From: Haliclystus octoradiatus
Lineage: Eukaryota; Cnidaria; Staurozoa; Stauromedusae; Haliclystidae
Length of the DNA stretch: 64,000 nt
Assembly: GCA_916610825.1 (NCBI GenBank)
Contig: OU744446.1
Location: forward strand, 28,348,445-28,412,444
Direction of reading: 5' to 3'
This document shows, in pieces, positions 1 through 12,800 of this stretch. The notes beneath the pieces were generated by a model, which made no database searches, was not told the DNA's origin, and was given only the letters and a program-made list of their open reading frames with translations. Each line of letters begins with the position of its first letter. The stretch's first letter is position 1. The translations under genes were made by a program, and so were the position numbers.

Positions 1-863
1 AGTAACTGTCATTTTGAGGATCACATATTTTTCTAGCCAAGTAAAGTATTTAATCTGCTTGATGGTCCTTGAAATGACATTTAAACTTGCCATGGTTAGA
101 GCTAATATTGTAAAAAGTATTCAAATTCTAATTGAGCATGTAAAATTGATGCTTTAATGCATCCAAATTAATAGATCAACATCATGGAGGGATTTGCACA
201 ATTTAGAGGGTCATAATAGATTGAAATGTTTCAAAAACCTTAGTGTTCAGATGAAAGATAACCGTTTAATATATATATATATGTAATTGCTATTCTTGTC
301 ATAAATTGGTTTGAATACTTTTAACGTCAAGCAAGCAAAATGTAGCCTATGGTTTTCAAATGGGTAACTATGGTAGCGACCAGCTCTCAATTATTAATTG
401 TTAAATAATTATTATTAGTTATTAATCAATAATTATTTCTCATTTAATAATTATTAATTAATAATTATTACTTATTAATTAATTATTAATTGCACTATCA
501 ATTCTGAATTTTCCTCACTTCATTTGTATGTTTCCTAATATTTTGAATGATATTGTAATAATCTGACTACGTCAACACTAGGCATATATTCTTGTGTTTC
601 TTAGATTTTGGAAAAATGTAGGCTGGCATTTGATTTTAGGGCTTGTTGATGGGTAACCTGTTATAACGACCACCTCTATACAGCAACCACCTGCCCAGAG
701 TGTTCACTCTAGCAATGTCTAAATATAATTTTCTATTGAATCAACCCTGCATATAAAGGTCACTGGCCTATAGTGGTCAATTTATCTACCTCTCGTAGCT
801 GGCTGTTATATACAGGTTTCACTGTATATTATGTTTTTAAATATGAATATGTTATCATCATAG
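1..863 (+). other. CPS1 intron (3' part), with an AT-rich tract
   Basis: This is the end of an intron; the AG acceptor is at 862-863. The stretch 388-492 is made almost only of TTATTAAT/AATAATTA units that can fold on themselves. No gene is seen. Confidence 0.7.
388..492. repeat. AT-only palindromic tract (TTAATAATTA units)
   Basis: Overlapping TTATTAAT and AATAATTATT units give a simple-sequence, self-complementary run in the first CPS1 intron seen. Confidence 0.75.
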
Positions 864-3800
864 GTCATATCACAAGAACATCCTCAACCATTGTTTGGAA
901 TTTGTATGGGAAATCAACTGACAGCTTTAGCTGCTGGAGCTGAAACATATAAATTACCTCTTGGAAATCGGTGAGCGATATTACAGCTTATGATATTAGG
1001 GTTTTGAATAAAAACAGATATAACAAGAATTTATAAAAACAAAAGTCTACAAAACAAAAATCATTTTTCATTTCAAAACAAAACAAAACCAATAATCGAA
1101 AACAGATTTTTCATTCAAAATATTTGATTTTTAATGGATTTTATCACAGTCCATTTTAAACTAATTCTTTCATATTTCTTTAACAGCAATGTAACAATTT
1201 CATCGTATATATGTGAAGGAGTATCAAATTCTGTCAATAATTATGTAATAAGAATATTCTACTTAAGCCCTGGGCAAACGACTGCAACTTTTACGCACAA
1301 ATTTGTTTTTGTCTGACGTGTCTTTTTCGTGTTCTGAAGCAGTCTTTTCAGGAGCGGCTAAACAGCCCCGACTTTTTCAAGACAACTCAGGCTGGGGTCA
1401 GAGGGATAGCCATGGATAAGCTCGACATTGGAAGAGCTCGATACATTTCGAACGGAATGATTCAAAAAGGATAACGAAGACTTTCGATAACAAAAATCCT
1501 TGGAAAGACTTTGAATTGGATTTTCGAAGGATTTAAAAGTCGCGCAAATGTTGCCGTCGTTTGCCCAGGGCGTTATGTATCATTCAAAACTCAAATTCCA
1601 AAATCCGATACTTCCTACTATAAACTATCATTGATCTGTATTGGTATGCTATTTGTCTCATTTTGTTAGTGGTCACAATCAACCGGTTGTCAATCTACTT
1701 ACAAATGAAGCGTTCATTACATCACAAAATCATGGCTTTGCAATTCGTGCTGAGAACTTGCCTGCGGAATGGTCACCTTTATTTATTAATGCAAATGACA
1801 AATCAAATGAGGCATGTTAAGTATCTTTTTTACCCTTTTACCCTGATTGTGAATACACTACTTATTGAGTTGAAGGCATAAAATTGACCAGCAGACTTGG
1901 CACTTCATTTTGGAATATGTTGTGTGATGCTGATGCACACAACTGTTGACTTGAGAAATGGCATTCCTTTTTCAACTTTGATCCCGCAAGGCGCAATAAT
2001 CAATCATATGTCTTCAAAGCAATGGCATCAACAACATATAGCAAGGTTCATAGGATTGTATCATCTCTAAAATCTCTATATTGAACTTGCAATATATACA
2101 GATAATTGTAGGGTCCGACAAAGTAGGAATCCTGCGATCCTAAATTCTGGAAGGCTAGAGCAAATTAGGAGTAACATTTATATTTTTATGATTTATTGGT
2201 CAAACTTCGACAAAAAATTCAGAAGAAAAAGTTGAAATGCCTCTAGAATTCCAGAAGGCTGAACCTTTTGTCCGACCCTAGATAAAAGGCAAAATGTAAC
2301 ATCAGGAACCTTGCCCAAGCTATCAATATGTACTCCTGCATGTCTTTGTTGCTGTTATGGTGTCCTACTTGGTTGATTCATGTTTCAACATCGGAGAATA
2401 GATGCATTTTATTTATTTAATTATTTTCAACCAGGGCATCATTCATGCTACCAAACCCATTTTTACTGCTCAATTTCATCCAGAACACTTTGGTGGCCCT
2501 ACCGACACAGAAGTAAGTAGTAGGCCCAAGTGTCCACCCAGTTCCACTTGCAATATATCCAGGAAATATAATATAAGTTGCTAAAATAAAACTATTGTTT
2601 GTTCAATCTGATTTGAAACCCAACATAATCTGATTGGGATGAAGATTCGGTCAAATGATAATTAAAATTATTAGTTTTTCTTTACATAATGATAGCTTAT
2701 ACTCACCCCACTGATAGTAATCATGCTTGCTTGTTTATTTAGGAGACATAAACACAAATACAAAATATTACATGTGTGCACTGAAGCCACTGATGAGGAA
2801 TCCAACCGCGGAAAAATGTGTAAAAATGCGGACACTCTGCCACTAAGCTACCAGTGCAGTGATTCTTGAATAATTTCAGATTAATGCAGCTCATTTCAGT
2901 AAATTTGCAATAATTGGCCACTGTTTAACCAGGGTACACTTGTAAAACCAATTAAAATCCGTCATGGAATGGAATCATTTGGCCTTGATGCTTGTTTGTT
3001 AGGAGTTTCCCAAAACCAGTTGTGTCAGATATCAAAACCCTGTGTGAATCTGTTAGTGAACCTGTCCCCACCAAACCAACCACTGATATTTTAGAAACAT
3101 TGAATACAAACCTTTATTGAACGCTTGTTTAACTAAATGTAAGAATTTATTTAGTTTGTTTTCTAACCTATTTTATATATTTTTTAGTTTCTGTTTGATA
3201 GCTTTATGGATATGGTTAAGAATGGTAATAAATGTTCTGCACGTAATGCTTTCAATACCACAAAGATTCCATCGCATAGAAAAGATGTAAGTTCATTCAA
3301 TCCATATATATATATATGGGCATAGTAGACAAATTGCTATGATCACAATATTTCATGAAATATTTCAAATAGATTTGATTTATTTTGTTAGAAAGATTCG
3401 CAGTATATTGTTTTCTTTGAACAGCTAGTTAACATTAACTGCAATTTAGGGATCAAATGGTTAGGATTGTCTGAAAATAATTTATGTGCTTGCAAGAGTT
3501 GTCTTCTAACAGAAAGCAATTGCGATATCGTGAAAGCCAGCAGCTGTAACAGAGTAGTCAATAGAAACAGGTGTTGTGTGATTGAGAGCCTGAATAAGGC
3601 ATATGGATTTGGAAAATCAACACCTGACCTACTTGCAGTGACTGCTGTTCTCACAGTTATACGTGTCCTGTACCCGGCAGGATCTTCACCCTTTGGCAGC
3701 ACCCAAATCTGGATGAGATCAAGCCCTTGAAATATTTAGCTGGATCTTGAACAGAATTCAAAATTAATTATAACACTAAAAATATAACACTGGTGTGAAA

Positions 3801-6800
3801 TAGCATTAGACACACACTGTACTGCGCGTGTGTAAACATTATTTAACACAATACTGTGAGGTACCGTAGTTGGAATAGTAGTAGTAATTAAGACGGTATC
3901 GCTCTACCAAAGGCACCAGTACCACTCTTCTAATTCTGGAGGAATGGCTCTTTTCGCTGAGATCAATGATGTTTAATGCTCCTTATTGATCTCAGCTGTT
4001 GCACTGCAGATTAATTTCAACAGATTTCATGGCAGATAGACCTCATTTGTGAATGCGCAACGATGCATCGCAGCTACCAGTACTCACATGCAGCTCTTTC
4101 TGGACCATTCCATCCGCCATCCTTCAGATGGTACTTATTTGATGCTTTAGATAAAGTCAAGGCTGTGGTTGACCTTAGGTTGACCTTTGAACCACTGTTG
4201 ATCAGATATGATCAAACCTGAAGTTCTGCTGCTTTGCCATCCCCCCTAGTTGGAATGGGATGGGTCTATATTTCTTTTGTATCCATTTCAGATCCACTCT
4301 CCAACAATATTTTGGACCCTGACTCAATCTGGATTTTAACTATATTGTTTGGATCCAGATCGGATCCAGATCCTCAAAATAAGGGATCCCATCACCCAAG
4401 TGATAGCACTGGGCAGACTAGGCTCTATCCAGTAAGGGTCCACTCCAAACAAACCTATCCAACTAGCCTTATGATCTCACCAAGATCAAGCAATCATGTA
4501 GAAAAGACAACCAGTTCAATAGAATACTCACTCAATTGGTCTATCTTTTGAATATTGTTATCAATGCATGATCTATAAATGATCTGGCTTCCTACATAAA
4601 CCCTTTGTATAATGTGCTCCATACTAAGATTCATTATTTTAGTAATTGTCGACTCTTTATTACAGTACAAGAAAGTATTGATGCTGGGATCTGGTGGTCT
4701 ATCTATTGGCCAAGCGGGTGAATTTGATTATTCAGGATCTCAGGCAATCAAAGCATTGAAGGTAATTATTTGTTTTAATTGTATTTGAAGGACTTTTGCA
4801 GGGCTTTCAAATTTGAAGACACACTTTTATGAAGTCAAGAAACATTTTAAAATATCAAAGCGCAGATGCCACAAATAAAGATGGCACGGATAACTTTTCT
4901 TAACCCATCAAGAGCCTTCTTCGCAAACGAGGACATCTTTATGGTCAACACTATTTTTTAGTTTGATAAATGATAGCTTTATTTTTGTTTAGCGTGTTAT
5001 CCTGACTGTTAGACTGGCCAGTAGGAACTCCTTTTAGGAAGGATTCCTTTGCTACAGCCTGGAAACGATATGTTAGCTTATCAGCTTCTGTATAAAGAAA
5101 AACAAATAAGCAAATTCCCTTGCCACAACCTTGAAACGGGGTGCTGCTCATTGCCTTATGTTCTATAGATGATTTTTAAGTGTGTTTTGTGTAGAACACT
5201 TTTTTTGTCGTAGTGCTGTGGTTATGGCCTCCGTCTGCTCAATTGTATTCATTTATTAATAATATTCATGTTTCTAAATGTTATTTAGCCACTACTCATT
5301 CATAATGCGAATGCATGAATTGCAGTGAGGCTCTTGATTGTTTGCAAAATAATAATGTGCTAAGACGCCACTAGATGAATGTAGATAATGTTACAACTTT
5401 TAATAGATGAAGAACTTTTTTGATTTTCAAATCCAAGGCATCCTGGTATTCTCCATCATAAGATTTCAATAAAGGAATTACTCATTTTATATAAAATTTA
5501 TATTATGAATTTTATATTACCACATCGTTTTATTGTCTATGTAATGTTTTCTTAAATTCTTCTGCTGTGAATTATAGGAAGAAGGCATCCAAACTATTCT
5601 AATGAATCCGAACATTGCATCAGTGCAAACTAACAACGTTGGAGAAAAACAGGTAACAAATTGTTTGTAATCATTGTATCTGTTACAACAATTATCAAGA
5701 AATGTTTTCGAAAGTTTTATATTACTTCATTAGAATCTTGTTGTGTTCTCAAAGGCATAGTTAATTTGTACAAGATTCTTAATGTCTTAGTTGATATAGA
5801 TGCATCATCGTTCTATAGGGCTTTTTCACATCTGCCATCTTGGTGTTCCATAACAATACATTGAAATCTACATTGGGGTCCAGATCTTTTTGAAATACTC
5901 CACCAGGGTCATCAATCTTTTTTCCAAATTATTCTCGAGGGACTCATTCGTGTACTTTTGAAAAACTATAAGAAAGAAAATTCGAAGTATCCATCAAGAT
6001 CACACAATATGAAAATAACTCCTTCATTAACTCCAACATGTGATTTCTCAAAATTTTCATTCTTCTGTATTCATTTGGACAGTAACATGCAGCTTTTTTG
6101 CAGAACATAAGTTGATTGATATTATGTATGCTCACTGTTTTACTGGGAAAGATTTATTTAGCTTGATTTTTTCTTTTCATATTACAAATAAATTAACTAT
6201 CTATTAGCCTGATGGAAAGGATGTACTTGTGTTCATTATACGGGAATCCATTCAACTTCGAGGTCATCACATTGATAGGATTTTATTTGATCGATGAAGA
6301 TTAAAAATGATATGTTTATTACTATGGTACCCTGTAGAGTGCAAAAACAGGGATGGCACTAGGATTTATCCTCCAAGGGGGCCAACTCCCCTGATAAGGA
6401 AAAGTAAAAAAGGTCTTCCCCGGCGAGATGGCTTGGTTTTCCCGACATGGGATTTATCTCCTTAGCCATTCTCTGATGCCACCCCTGTGTAGAAGCAGTT
6501 CATGAATTCATGAACATTTAACCATGGACAATTTCACGTTCATGAACTTTTGATCTGAATAATAACATGTTTGTCAAAAATTCTATGAAGTACTCATGAC
6601 TTTCCTAAAGCAATTTTTCAAGCGATTAGACACAAGAGAAATCCGCCACCTTGATTATATTTTAGTTTTCTATCAGCTTTTGATCGAATACGTATATTTT
6701 CCTTTGACTTTTTCTAAATCTGACTCTGCATGCAAGCACGGCATTGGATATCCATGTTTTCAATGAGCTCAATAATCAATTTTTTCACTCCAACTCAGTG

Positions 6801-9800
6801 AGTATCCGAGTTAGTGCAATTTGTGTGAAAGCATCATCATTTAAGCTTCAATATTTAATGATACCATTTTAGGCTGATACTGTATACTTTGTTCCTGTCA
6901 CACCAGAATTTGTCGAGTCAGTTATCAAAAGAGAGAAACCAGATGGAATATTATTGTCTATGGGGGGACAAACAGCTTTGAATTGCGGTTAGTTGGTGAG
7001 ATAATATCTATGACCAAATTAAAAAGTGTGACAGATTATGTGGGTTCTGATAAAATTGTACTGTCCAGTGCATTGCTGGTATGTCTGATTGTGTTATATT
7101 CCGACATATGTTTATACTTGTGCTGTGTAATCTTACTAATTGAAAATAGCACAAAACTGATTCCTTCTTACCCCTATGAAAAAAATCCATGAGTTCATGA
7201 ACAGTTCATGAACATGTTTTTTGTGGGTTCTGATCTGTTCATGAATAGGAACGAAGAGTTCATGAACACTTCATGAACTGGTTTCATTTACCTAAATGTT
7301 TATGAACAGTTAATAAAATTTTGGGCAATTTCACATTCATGAATTTATGAACTTTTTTTTGCAGTGGTACTGCTGAAATGTATGGAGACCCTATTTTTTA
7401 TCAAATACAACCCAGAACGTTCTCTAAACGAACGTTCTTTAAACGTTTTCCAAATATCGTAGGTTTTAAGTTATGCCATTGTTTAGGCACCTGAATAGCA
7501 ACATATCAGAATATCTACATGATCATGCAACATCTACAGTGATTCTGTTTATTTAGTTATTTTGTTTTCTTTTGTGCTATGTTATTGTCTTTAAACAAAA
7601 TGTCAACTGCAACAGTTTAATATTTTTATTCTGAACAACGTTTCCGTCAGTGTTTCTAACTGCCTTTTTCAAGTTAAATGATATGCAAAACTATTTAATA
7701 TAATAATGTAATATAACGTAAAACACATATATGTGAAAGTGCTCAATGTTGGTTAAAACAGAGCATAATATAAAATTGAGACAAAGATGAGGCAAAGACT
7801 TTCCGTAACTCCAAGTTTCACGTGTTTATTTCACGATCATCAGACGGTATATGCCGTCATATATACGTGATATACCGTCTGATGATTGTGAAATAAACAT
7901 GTGAAACTTGAAGTTACGGAAAGGCTTTGCCTCATCTTTGTCTCAAAACTATTTAATATATATATATATATATGAAAAATTAACAAATCAATTATCTGAA
8001 CATATTTTTAAACACCAGATACTTAATCGAATCTGATTTTGTATTTAAAATTGGTTTCCATTCCAGAATGTACAACATTTCATAAACTAGGCAATCCCTA
8101 TATATATTAAATAGTTTTTATATCATCTAGCTTGAAAATGGCAGTAAGAAACACTGACCAAAACATTGTTCAGAATAAAAATGCACTTTATTAAAATTCT
8201 GATTGAATTGCTTCTATAGGTGTCGAGTTGTACCGTAAAGGAATTTTACAGAAATATGGAGTAGAGGTATGCTATAGATTTTGACGTCTGTAGGTTTTTT
8301 CAGCTATAAATTTGTCTTTGAAATCTATCAAACCCGTACTTAGATGAGGAATCAACACACCATTTTCTGATACCCAAATCGTCTGACACTGTTTATGTGT
8401 AATATGATATCCTTACTATACGCCCTTGTAATTTATTTGTTATTCTTTTTATAGGTGCTTGGTACTCCTGTTGAATCCATCGAAGCTACAGAAGATCGGG
8501 ACATGTTTGCGAAAGGCTTAATGGAAATTGATGAACGACTAGCTGAAAGCAAAGCTGTGAACTCTGTAAGAGACTGAACCATGTAGCTTATACGTACATT
8601 TGTGATTGTAGGTCCACCCTTAGCAATTACAAAAAGTTATAACTTGAGTTCAATATTTTATACTGTTCCTTAATAAGCTGTGTACTTTATATGAAGGCTT
8701 GCTCGTACTGAATATTGCTGCAAGCTTGTAAATGAAATAACTCAGTTTCAATTGAAGAACGTCCTTACCGTATACGTACGTCGTACATAGGTGATTTAAA
8801 TTTATATTTATTTTGGCTCTTAACCTTGAATTAAGTTTATTAGCATAATATTATTGGTTGATAGTCTACATAGTTATCCCTGATCCCTAAATTTTTTTTG
8901 ATTTTTTTTTGCCATATTTCAGATTGAAAGTAAGCCTACCTTCTGCATATTCTAACGATCTAAACCTTTGAATATAAGTTTTTGAGGTTGTTAATTAAGA
9001 CATCATTATGGTGCCAATTATATCAATCAAATTTTAATATATGATTGCTGACTTTTTAACAACCCAGTTAGATCATCATAAAACATGCTTGAAAATGAAT
9101 TTGAATTTCTTGACCATACATTGAATGAATTTGAATTGAATGAATTGAATGAATGAATACAATGAATTTGAATTTCTTGACCATACAATTTCTTTTCATA
9201 TTCCATGTGAAAAATAGTTCAGGAGCCCATAAACAGTTCATGAACAGTTCATGAACGTAACATGGTCCTGGATTCTTATGAACTGTTCATGAAATGTTTG
9301 TGGAGGTTCATGAACTGTTTTTCGCACTGGATCAGCTTGTAATTTGTGTTGATACTTGTCAGGTAGACATTTAGAGGTTTTAATTTCTACTTTCTAACAG
9401 ACAGATGATGCAGTGGCTGCTGCAGAGAAAATAGGGTATCCTGTGATGGTGCGTTCAGCTTATGCTTTAGGGGGTCTGGGTTCTGGTTTATGTGACAACG
9501 AAGAAAAGTTAAGAGACATATCTGACATGGTAAGAGATTGAAATCATCTTACTTTTTCAATCACAATTCTGATCTTCACAATGCTCTATCCAATCACTTT
9601 CTTGTCATCAGCATCATCATTTATTGAGATAAACCTTTAAGCCTAGACAGGCTTGTTTCAAAGGGCTAATAATGTAAAAAAAGAATACATATAATATATA
9701 TTTTTTAAATACCAAGTAATACTAAGTAATATTGTAACAGAAAGTACTCAACAACCTTGCTATTGCTGAAACTTGAGTACAGTAAGTATAAGACTGATTT

Positions 9801-12800
9801 CAGTTACCTACCGGTATTTAGATCACAAACCCATGCTGCTTCTATACTAGGTAGTTCTTCAACCAGACACGCTTCCTGGCACGCACACTAGGGTGCTCCT
9901 AACTGACAAGAGACACTTGAAACAATACATGAACTTTGATATTGCTCGGAGTTTCCCCCAATGCATAGATTCCAATCTCCCTGATCATTTGTATGTTAGT
10001 CCTATTATGTTAAACCACAGCTAACTTGACCCGATATTTACAAATGGCAATGAATTATTGAAATTCTATATGTAGCCTTCAATCATTTGCCTTTTTGATT
10101 GTAAGGCTTTTCAAATGACTAATCAAGTTCTCGTTGAAAAATCTTTACTTGGATGGAAAGAAGTCGAATATGAAGTTGTCCGTGATGCAGATGGGAATTG
10201 TGTGACTGTTTGTAATATGGAAAACTTTGACCCTCTTGGCATTCACACTGGTAGGTTTAGTGGGGAGTGATATTGTTGTAAATTGGTAACTTTTTCACCT
10301 GAAATAAAAATAAAAGAAGATTGGATATATTTGTATAGTTATAAAATTGCCATGTCAGGTAATTGAAGGTAAAATCGTTATAATTAATATACAGTAGCTT
10401 ATATGTATAAAAGATATGGATAAATAAAATGAGTCAAAAAGAAGACATGCAAATCTGCCTTACTCCAAATTTTCACATCATAGGTGATCATCAGGCAAGT
10501 AGGCCTATAGATTTTATTATTGATGATCAAAATCGCCTAGGGCAATAAACTCGGAGTAACAAGAATTTGTACCATATTTCTCCTTTTTAATTCATTTTAT
10601 TTATTTATTAAACCCTTCATCTCGAGCCCTTAAGATCACAATAATTTGGCCTAGGTGCTTGGTTGGTGGGAGGTTGGCAGGAAAATACGATACCGTAGCT
10701 AGTTGAACAATAGCAGACCTGACACCACCAATCAAGGTCCAGTGACACTGCTCAGTCAGTGAAATTCCTATTTATAATTACCTTTGTCAACCAACAAGGG
10801 AGGGGAAGGGAGGGGAAAAAGTAAATAATAAACAGCGTAAAATATCACCAGCACATACATCAACCACATCAACAAATGACAATAACAGCAACATTACAAT
10901 TGTGTTCATATACAAACTTGACATCATTTGTTTAGATGAATGGCTTTGACATAACCGATCATAGACATACATGCAGTCACAGATCAAGCAAACCATTCAA
11001 TAAGCATCAACCCTCATTGACTTTCATAAACCATTCAGCGGTGTGTTGTAGCAAAGAAAGAACGGTATCGCCCTGAACCGCACTGATAACTAGCTTAATC
11101 TAAGGTCCTAGGAAGAAGGAACTGACAGGGGTCATGCTGTTACATGTGCTCAATTCAGCACTAAGGCAAATTGATTGTCTACAAGAAGACTTTGTTCCAT
11201 TTAACATGAGAGCTGCAAGGGGATTCAACGATAGTGTTTAACCTAAGTAACATTTCATTTTACTACAGTTAAAGCTCTGGTAGTTATCATTGAGCACTAT
11301 TAAATGTCAACTTTTGACGTAAGATAATAATTTGAATCACACAATCCAATTTTATTGTTAACATAGTCTAAAAGAAGGGTTTAGCCCAAACATTGAATGT
11401 CATCTGACCTCTGTTAGTACAGTCATTTTAAGGCAATTACCCTCAGCAACAGACGCATTTTCATCAATTTTAGGGTCAAAGTTTATGCTTAATAACATAT
11501 CCAAAATGTTCCGAAATCGGAGCAGGCAAAATGCCTTAATTTCGCAATTTGATTAGTGACATTCCAAGCAGAATTATGATAGCCAAGCTGTCAAGTTTCA
11601 GTGCAATCATGTGATTTAATTTGAGGGAATACCATCAGACATAGTAGCCCTGCACCATTTAGATAATATAATGTGCTTAAAATTTCTTTACTGTCACTAT
11701 TTATCAAATTACCAAAACGAGGCTATTTGCAATGAAGATACACAAATCGACATAGAAAAACAAGAAAAACGAGAAAAACATAAACACAGTCAGTAAAAAT
11801 GTTATTCATTCTGTTTTAACATTCCACTAGCAGTATAGATCATGTAAATACTTTATTTTATCTTGAATACAACTAGATATATACATCATACACAATGAAC
11901 AATTCCAGGCAAATGCCTAGGCATGTTCATGGTCAGAATTATTTGTGACAGAAATTGACTATTACGATTTGATGAAAGGCTTGCAGAAATAAAGCAGAGA
12001 AAGATAACCATTAAAAATGTTAAATAAAATTAAAGCTAAAGAATCAATAACTTAATTACTCTTGACAGGACATCAATGGTACTTCGTTCATGTTACTAAT
12101 ATTACAATGGAATGAAAGTTAAACACAGGAACTTTACCTTCAGGTTATGCCCAAAATGTTGATTATATCCTATATCCATATACAATCAAACCCTGTTAAT
12201 GATCTTCGTACATAGCCTCATTTTTGGTAATTTGATACATAGTGACAGTAAAGAAATTTCAAGCACATTGTATAAGCTAAATGATGCAGGGCTACTATGT
12301 CTGATGGTATTTCCTCAAATTAAATCACATGATTGCACTGAAACTTGACTGCCTCGCTTTCATGTTTCTACTAGGAATGCCATTAATCAAATTGCAAAAT
12401 TAAGGCATTTTGCCTACTCCGATTTCAGAACATTTTTAATTTGTTGTTAAGCATAAAATTTGACCCTAGAATTGATAAAAAGTGTTTCTGTTGCAGATCG
12501 TGTGAGGTCATTTTCTATGATGACTGTACTGTATGCTGCTATTTAACTGATAGAAAACGGTGCTGAGTTTTATGTAAACTGATACGAACACGCTGGGTGC
12601 GTAATAAGACATTAAAGAGGCTTGAAAAATCAGGAGCCGCCATGCGAGTGATTTTGGCCTCTTGAGTGTCTCATAGCACCCAAAGTGTTCGTATCAGAGT
12701 ACTCAACACGGATAAACGTTTTCTATTTGTTTTATAAAATAAATAGCCTGTTTATTTTGACATTTTAAAGCTCAAAATGATGATCATATCTAAATTCTCC

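Noticed and set aside
1816..1817. GT donor at 1816 in place of the GC donor
   Set aside because: It would add four bases and put the next exon out of frame with a strongly conserved segment.
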